7,089 nucleotides of DNA. It comes from Candidatus Krumholzibacteriia bacterium. Lineage in GTDB: Bacteria; Krumholzibacteriota; Krumholzibacteriia; LZORAL124-64-63. The translations under genes were made by a program, and so were the position numbers. The notes under the pieces were generated by a model that was not told the origin of the DNA, did no database searches, and saw only the letters and a list, made by a program, of their open reading frames with translations. The stretch is taken from NCBI GenBank assembly GCA_030632925.1, contig DAOVTU010000142.1:1-7089 (forward strand). Direction: 5' to 3'. Shown piece after piece: positions 1 to 4,186 of this stretch (position 1 is the first letter of the stretch; each line of letters starts with the position of its first letter).

Positions 1-2
1 AC

Positions 3-464
3 GAGGCCATGCCCACCGGCACCCTGGCCACGGCCCTGACCATTCTGACTGTCGTGGTGGTGGCGCCCCACCCAGACGTCCTGACCTCTCCCGGCCCGCT
101 TCATCGCCTAGCCTCGCTCCACTGGGGTACCTGGCCGGCGGTCATCGTCTCATCCCTGATCTTCGGTCAGATCCACAACGAACCCTGGTACCTGTTAGGC
201 CTGGTGGGCATCGGCGTGGTCCTGGCGCTGGTCTATGAAGCGACCGGCTCGGTGCTGGCCTGCTGGGTGACCCACATGGTGCACAACGGCGTCTCGCTGG
301 GCATGATGCTCTTGACTGATCCGGCCACCACCGAGACCATACCCATCGCCACAACAGACGTGATCATCTCGGCCGGCTCCCTGGTTTTCGTGGTCCTGCT
401 TTTTGTCTACCTCTTCCGGGCCCACCGCCCCACCAGAACAATGGAAAGCCCGGATCAGGGTTGA
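3..464 (+). CDS. CPBP family intramembrane protease-like protein, C-terminal part; first catalytic motif lost
   Basis: The reading frame is open to the left edge, so the start is off the window; the ATG at 9 is probably internal. Numbering from that ATG, the protein is hydrophobic with membrane segments around residues 6-19, 43-55, 61-76, 80-102 and 115-135, and a short charged tail. Two hallmarks of the CPBP (CAAX protease and bacteriocin-processing enzyme) family are visible: FxxxH as FGQIH (His56) and HxxxN as HMVHN (His89, Asn93), the latter preceded by the typical YEATGS turn. The family's first motif, EExxxR, should sit just after the VVVVAP stretch at 15-20, but the sequence there reads HPDVLTSPG with no Glu pair and no Arg. 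CPBP enzymes cleave substrates within the membrane; without the Glu pair, activity is doubtful. It converges with the zinc-ribbon gene and ends in a terminator hairpin. Family assignment is fairly sure; activity and substrate are unknown. Confidence 0.75.
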   Translation, partial: EAMPTGTLATALTILTVVVVAPHPDVLTSPGPLHRLASLHWGTWPAVIVSSLIFGQIHNEPWYLLGLVGIGVVLALVYEATGSVLACWVTHMVHNGVSLGMMLLTDPATTETIPIATTDVIISAGSLVFVVLLFVYLFRAHRPTRTMESPDQG

Positions 465-473
465 TCCGGGCTT
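446..473. terminator. Hairpin terminator between convergent genes
   Basis: AAGCCCGGATCA at 446-457 pairs perfectly with TGATCCGGGCTT at 462-473, giving a 12-bp stem with a 4-base loop (GGGT). The stop codon TGA of the + strand gene (462-464) is the first part of the right arm, so the hairpin overlaps the coding end. On the - strand the stem is followed by TTTCCATTGTTCT, a short and interrupted T tract. On the + strand the T-rich stretches come only from about 490 on. A bidirectional terminator serving both convergent genes is the simplest reading; efficiency is inferred, not shown. Confidence 0.75.
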
Positions 474-485
474 CACATATCTGGT

Positions 486-506
486 GGACTTTTCTCTTGG
501 ACTTTT
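486..506 (+). repeat. Short direct repeat GGACTTTT, 13-bp period
   Basis: GGACTTTTC occurs at 486-494 and again at 499-507, separated by TCTT. It lies in the 59-bp spacer between the two convergent stop codons, just beyond the terminator hairpin. It may be a chance local duplication; the T runs could help + strand termination. No function is claimed. Confidence 0.35.
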
Positions 507-523
507 CCGACGGTGCGCAGGGT

Positions 524-709
524 CTACTTGTCTGACTCGCGCAATTCCCGGCCCAGGCTCACTTCTCCATTATCGATGCGAATGTTGAATCCACAACTGG
601 GGTTGTGACAAACCCAGGCCTTGTAGCGGATGGGCGCGCCATCGCGTCCGTAGTCCGACAACGGCAACATCAGGCCATCATCGCATTTCTTGCAGGGGGG
701 AAATTCCAT
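524..709 (-). CDS. Small zinc-ribbon protein of unknown function (61 aa)
   Basis: The 61-residue product has two cysteine pairs, CKKC (Cys6, Cys9) and CHNPSC (Cys34, Cys39), that is CX2C-X24-CX4C, the layout of a zinc ribbon binding one zinc ion. Between them is a DYGRDGAPI stretch, and the second pair runs into GFNIRIDNGEVS, which looks like closing beta strands. There is no signal peptide or membrane segment, so it should be cytoplasmic. The ATG at 709 is preceded by GGAG (716-719) at a 6-base spacing, which supports the gene and its start. It lies 168 bp downstream of the amidotransferase-like gene on the same strand and could be transcribed from its own promoter or by read-through. A nucleic-acid or protein-binding role is typical of such ribbons but is not shown here. 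The gene is convincing; the function is unknown. Confidence 0.8.
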   Translation of the reverse strand: MEFPPCKKCDDGLMLPLSDYGRDGAPIRYKAWVCHNPSCGFNIRIDNGEVSLGRELRESDK

Positions 710-715
710 GATTTG

Positions 716-719
716 CTCC
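716..719 (-). promoter_or_regulatory. Ribosome binding site of the zinc-ribbon gene
   Basis: On the - strand GGAG lies 6 bases before the ATG at 709-707. It is the main non-coding evidence that this very short gene is real. Confidence 0.6.
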
Positions 720-821
720 AGAGCTTACGCCCACATCCCAATACCTATCGACCTCGGATCGATGTTCCCACCGAGCCCTGAATAAGCGGGGCAACTGTTT
801 GGCAGTCACACCTCAGGACAA

Positions 822-849
822 ATCCTATCAAATTTCTAGGCGAAATCAA
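822..849 (-). promoter_or_regulatory. Candidate sigma70-type promoter for the zinc-ribbon gene
   Basis: In the 168-bp gap on the - strand, TTGATT (849-844) and TAGGAT (827-822) are separated by 16 bases, each matching 4 of 6 consensus bases. Transcription would begin near 815 and leave a leader of about 105 bases. The rest of the gap shows only a small inverted repeat, ATCGA-N7-TCGAT at 747-763, that could be an operator or chance. Bacteria of the suspected phyla may use divergent -10/-35 elements, so this is a weak call. Confidence 0.25.
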
Positions 850-877
850 CCAGATGTTGGTTTTGAAAGGTGAAAAA

Positions 878-2158
878 TCAGGTTTTCTGGGGCTTTTTCC
901 GGGCCGCCGGGAACAAAACGTTGTTCAATATCAACCGATAACCCGGCGAAGTCGGATACAGATCCAGATCCGTCGGCGGGTCGCCCACGCGGTGCTGGTA
1001 GTCCTCCGGGTCGTGCCCGCCAAGGAAAGTCCAGGTGCCCATGCCGCGCTTGCCGTGGATGTATTTCACCTCGTCAGTGCCCTCGACGGCGGCCAGCACG
1101 ATGACCGCCCGCTTCAAATGCCGGCGGCTGTAGCCGGTGGTTTGCCCTAAAAATCCGTTGATCACATTGACATGGTTCTGCGTCAGCATCGCCGGCACCG
1201 GATCGTACTTGGCCGCAAAGGCGAACAGGGTGATGTAGTCGGCCATCGCCCCGCGCATCATGGCGTAGTTGCTCGTATCGAGATCTGAAAATTCATACAC
1301 CATGGGATTGGTCATCAGCTTGAAACCCTGGAAGGCGAAGGTGCCATCATAGTCGACCTTTTGCCGATAGGTCGGGTCGTAGGGTGTGGTGTCAAAAACT
1401 TCGGGCACGATGTCGGTATTCAACCAGGCCAACGCAATGTCGATGGTATCGGTGGCGCTGCACATGGCGAACAGGAAGCCCCCACCCTCGACATAGGTCC
1501 GGATGGTGCCGGCCACCGCATGCTTCAATTCCCAGGCCGTGGCGAAGCCCAACTTGCGGGCCATTTCCTCGTGAAAACTCTTCTGCTCCAGGTACCACGG
1601 CTCCAGGCCAAAGCTCGCGTAGAATTTGCCGTACTGGCCCGTGAAATCTTCGTGGTGCAGGTGCAGCCAGTCGTAGTCGTTCAGGCGTCCGGCCATCACG
1701 TCCACATCATATACGATGTCATAGGGCACCTCGGCGTAGGTCAACGCCAGGGTCACCGCATCGTCCCAGGGCTGTTTGTTGGGCGGGCTGTAGACCGCAA
1801 TGCGCGGCGGCTTTTCCAACAAGACTTCTTCCATGTTCTCCTGCTTGACGATCTGCCGGATGTCGGCCACCTGGGCATCACTGACGGTCTCGAAGCTGAC
1901 ACCGAGCAGGCGGGCATCCAGGCGCACCCGTGGGTTGTCGTTGATAAGGAAACTGCCCCCCCGATAGTTCAGCAGCCAGTTCACTTTTTCGTTGGCCTGC
2001 AGCGTATGAAAGGCCACCCCGTAGGCGCGCAGGTGATTTTTCTGCTCCAGATCCATGGGGATCAGCAGGAACGATTCGGCCCAGGCGGCGCCTGCGCTCA
2101 GCAGCGCAAAAGTCAGCAGCAACAAGGCGATCAACCGCGGCGCATTCCGATGTTTCAT
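878..2158 (-). CDS. Exported class I glutamine amidotransferase-like protein (database label often 'asparagine synthetase B')
   Basis: The 426-residue product starts with a clear signal peptide: basic MKHR, a leucine-rich core, and AWA at 25-27 before ESF, so it is exported. The mature N-terminus carries a distinctive IPMDLEQKNHLRAYG segment (33-47) and LLNYRGGSF (62-70). From about 117 an alpha/beta fold begins (PPRIAVYSP), followed by LHLHHEDFTGQYG (165-177) and GGGFLFAMCSATDTID (225-240). Cys233 there sits where class I glutamine amidotransferase and ThuA-like proteins have the nucleophile elbow. The tail has GGHDPEDY and SPGYRLILNNVLFP. I recall relatives labelled 'asparagine synthetase B', but no SGGxDS ATP-pyrophosphatase motif and no N-terminal Cys nucleophile are present, so asparagine synthesis is unlikely. 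The start at 2158 is preferred over an in-frame TTG at 2176 because AAAGGA lies 6 bases before it and the signal peptide then begins properly. It is third in the cluster after the TPR gene. Substrate unknown. Confidence 0.8.
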   Translation of the reverse strand: MKHRNAPRLIALLLLTFALLSAGAAWAESFLLIPMDLEQKNHLRAYGVAFHTLQANEKVNWLLNYRGGSFLINDNPRVRLDARLLGVSFETVSDAQVADIRQIVKQENMEEVLLEKPPRIAVYSPPNKQPWDDAVTLALTYAEVPYDIVYDVDVMAGRLNDYDWLHLHHEDFTGQYGKFYASFGLEPWYLEQKSFHEEMARKLGFATAWELKHAVAGTIRTYVEGGGFLFAMCSATDTIDIALAWLNTDIVPEVFDTTPYDPTYRQKVDYDGTFAFQGFKLMTNPMVYEFSDLDTSNYAMMRGAMADYITLFAFAAKYDPVPAMLTQNHVNVINGFLGQTTGYSRRHLKRAVIVLAAVEGTDEVKYIHGKRGMGTWTFLGGHDPEDYQHRVGDPPTDLDLYPTSPGYRLILNNVLFPAARKKPQKT

Positions 2159-2164
2159 AACTTT

Positions 2165-2170
2165 TCCTTT
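2165..2170 (-). promoter_or_regulatory. Ribosome binding site that fixes the start at 2158
   Basis: AAAGGA on the - strand lies 6 bases before the ATG at 2158-2156. It is the end of the third copy of the 17-bp tandem repeat. Because it lies downstream of the alternative TTG at 2176, it favours the ATG and removes six residues from the longest reading frame. Confidence 0.65.
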
Positions 2171-2215
2171 AATCAATCGGGTCCTTCAATCAATTGGGTC
2201 CTTCAATCAATTGGG
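2165..2215 (-). repeat. Three tandem copies of a 17-bp unit carrying a stop codon and Shine-Dalgarno sequence
   Basis: Read on the - strand, the unit CCCAATTGATTGAAGGA occurs at 2215-2199 and again, identical, at 2198-2182; a third copy at 2181-2165 differs at two positions (CCCGATTGATTAAAGGA). The first copy encodes the last two residues of the TPR protein (Pro-Asn) and its TGA stop. The third provides the ribosome binding site of the next gene. With a single unit, the two genes would be only about 14 bp apart; the repeats account for the present 48-bp gap. Confidence 0.9.
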
Positions 2216-4186
2216 CAGCGCGCGCAAATTGTCGCGCACGTCGTCAATAAAGAGGTAGTCCGGATACTGGGCCAACAGCTGCTCCCAGGCTCCACGCGCC
2301 GCCGTGCCCCGCCCACCGTCGGCCAATAGGTCACCCTGCATCTGCAACGCCCGGCCGGGATAGCGCCCGTCCGGATGCTCCAACACCACGCGTTTCAACA
2401 AGTCCAGGGCCTCATCCGTGCGGCCGTTGTCCGCATAGACGTTGGCCAATTCGTACAGCGCCTTTTCGTACAGGTGCTGGGGTTCTTCATGGTCCAACCG
2501 GAGTCCGGCCACGTCCACGAAATTTTCCAGCGCCCCCACCTTCTTGTCCGGCTGCGAAGTCAGGTCGAAATACACCGCCGGCGCATACAGGGCCAGGATG
2601 TCCGGCCCGCCCGTCGGGTTGTCCATTTCTTCGGCGATGATCAGGCCCAGGTCCAGCGCATCATTGGCGTAGGCCGCACCCGGATTGTCCAACGCGATGA
2701 CGGCAAAGCGGTCCCGGGCCGTGGCAAAATGTCCTTCGGCCAGGTCCAACCGCGCCAGATGATAATGCGCATGGCCACCGGCCTGCCTAAATTGAGGATC
2801 GCGCCCCAGCCGGGTCAGCACCACACGCCCGCGCGCCGTATCGCCCGCCGCCAAATAGCTTTCACCCAACGTCAACCGCACCAGGGCCAGGCCCGCCGTG
2901 GGCAGGTCCAGGTTCATCAGCATGCCCTCCAGTTGGCGAGCCGCCCGCGCCGGATCATGCAAATGTTCGCGGGTATAAACCGCCAACTTGATGCGCGAAG
3001 AATACAACCGCTCGCTGCCCGGGTTCACCTGACGCACCTTGTTCAACAGCTCGCTGAATCGTTCCACACTGGCTTCCGGGTCGGCTCCCAGAACGTCCAG
3101 TTCCAGGGCCGCCTCGCAGGCGTCGGCCAAATAGTCGGCGGCCCGGCGCCGCATCACCAAATCGCCGCCATCGGCTCCGGTCAGCCGCTCCAGCACCGCC
3201 AGCAGATACTCCACCGAGGCCTCGACCTGTTGCGGGTCTGCCAGCAGTTTCAATTCGCGGGTCAGCGTCAGGCAGTTCTGCATCAGCACCAATACCAGAT
3301 TGGATTGGGCGTACAGCGGCTCGATCAGCTCCAGGGCTTCGGGCACCCGCCCGTCGGCCACCAACAGGTTGGCCACCAGCAACGCCTCGCCACCCTTGGC
3401 CTGGGGCTGCCCGGCCCGCTTGATCAATTCGGCCAGGAATTTCTTGTGATCCTCGGGGCGATACGGTCCTTCAAGCAATTCGGTGCGCACCAGAGAGTAG
3501 TTGTAGGGGTTGTACCTCAGCTCGGCACTGATTTCAGCCGCCGCTTCTTCCTGGCGCTCCAGCCCCAGCAAACCCACGGCACGTTGGCGCCCCAGAAAGC
3601 GCTGTTCTCCCAGAACCAAACGCATCGAATCGATCAATCCCACCGCCAGGGCCGGATGCCCCGAATTCAGGTACAGGTCCATGCCCACGATGGACGCGCT
3701 GCGCTGGTTCGGATTGAATTCCAGAAAACGGTCGATGGCCACCCGCGCCGAATCCAGATCGCCAACCGCCAGCAGCGAAATACCCAGCTCCCGCCACAAG
3801 CCCGGATTGCGACTCTGTTCCACCAGCGCCTCGCGCCCCAGGTCGACCGCCTTGTCATATTTTCCCTGCAACTGGGCCAGCTTGATGCGCCGGGTCACCA
3901 GTTCCCGCTGCAGGGCGCTGTGTTGTTCCAGGTCCATCAACAGGGTTTCGGCCGCCGCCAAACTGCCCAGTGAAAGCAGTCGGTCCAACTCGACCATGCG
4001 CCGGCGCAGGTTCATCAACTGGTGGGCATCATTCAAGTTTCCCGGCTGGGCGCGGCGCAGCAATTCTTCAGGAACCTGCAGGCGTTTCTCTTCGCCATCA
4101 TCCGGGGTCTGGGCCTGGGCCTGCAACTGGCCGGCCAGGCCAACGGCGAACATCAACAAGAGAATCAGGGACAGATGGCGGCTCAT
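2207..4186 (-). CDS. Exported tetratricopeptide-repeat protein (659 aa)
   Basis: The N-terminus MSRHLSLILLLMFAVGLAG followed by QLQAQA is a signal peptide, probably cleaved after AQA at residue 25, placing the protein in the periplasm or at the outer membrane. The rest is almost entirely helical. TPR-like helix pairs are clear from about 75 to 230 (for example RELGISLLAVGDLDSARVAI) and at 470-520 (HYHLARLDLAEGHFATARDRF). A C-terminal block at about 570-655 (ALYELANVYADNGRTDEALDLL, then ALQMQGDLLADGGRGTAARGAW) resembles the repeats of YbgF/CpoB and BamD-like proteins. TPR proteins usually hold partner proteins together; none is identified. The ATG overlaps the stop of the upstream DUF4175-type gene as ATGA, and AAGGGG (4194-4199) lies 7 bases before it, indicating translational coupling. 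The last codons lie in the first copy of the 17-bp tandem repeat. No exact family was recognised. Confidence 0.85.
   Translation of the reverse strand: MSRHLSLILLLMFAVGLAGQLQAQAQTPDDGEEKRLQVPEELLRRAQPGNLNDAHQLMNLRRRMVELDRLLSLGSLAAAETLLMDLEQHSALQRELVTRRIKLAQLQGKYDKAVDLGREALVEQSRNPGLWRELGISLLAVGDLDSARVAIDRFLEFNPNQRSASIVGMDLYLNSGHPALAVGLIDSMRLVLGEQRFLGRQRAVGLLGLERQEEAAAEISAELRYNPYNYSLVRTELLEGPYRPEDHKKFLAELIKRAGQPQAKGGEALLVANLLVADGRVPEALELIEPLYAQSNLVLVLMQNCLTLTRELKLLADPQQVEASVEYLLAVLERLTGADGGDLVMRRRAADYLADACEAALELDVLGADPEASVERFSELLNKVRQVNPGSERLYSSRIKLAVYTREHLHDPARAARQLEGMLMNLDLPTAGLALVRLTLGESYLAAGDTARGRVVLTRLGRDPQFRQAGGHAHYHLARLDLAEGHFATARDRFAVIALDNPGAAYANDALDLGLIIAEEMDNPTGGPDILALYAPAVYFDLTSQPDKKVGALENFVDVAGLRLDHEEPQHLYEKALYELANVYADNGRTDEALDLLKRVVLEHPDGRYPGRALQMQGDLLADGGRGTAARGAWEQLLAQYPDYLFIDDVRDNLRALPN

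Noticed and set aside
747..763. Inverted repeat ATCGA-N7-TCGAT as an operator
   Set aside because: Arms of five bases are expected by chance in a gap this size, and no regulator gene is in view.
848..862. Possible terminator hairpin AACCA-N5-TGGTT downstream of the amidotransferase-like gene
   Set aside because: The stem is only 5 bp and is not followed by a T tract on the - strand; the TTTTT just after the stop codon is not preceded by a stable stem.
2174..2176. TTG as start of the amidotransferase-like gene
   Set aside because: It would add six residues ahead of the signal peptide and place the good AAAGGA ribosome binding site inside the coding region; the ATG at 2158 fits better.
1361..2329. 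+ strand open frame of 322 codons opposite the amidotransferase-like gene and the repeat
   Set aside because: It is a mirror frame of a gene with a clear signal peptide and conserved-looking motifs and crosses the junction of two real genes.
2375..3973. Long + strand open frame of 532 codons opposite the TPR gene
   Set aside because: It is antisense to a protein with a signal peptide and TPR periodicity; its translation is rich in Gln, Arg and His with no domain pattern, as expected for the mirror frame of a GC-rich gene.
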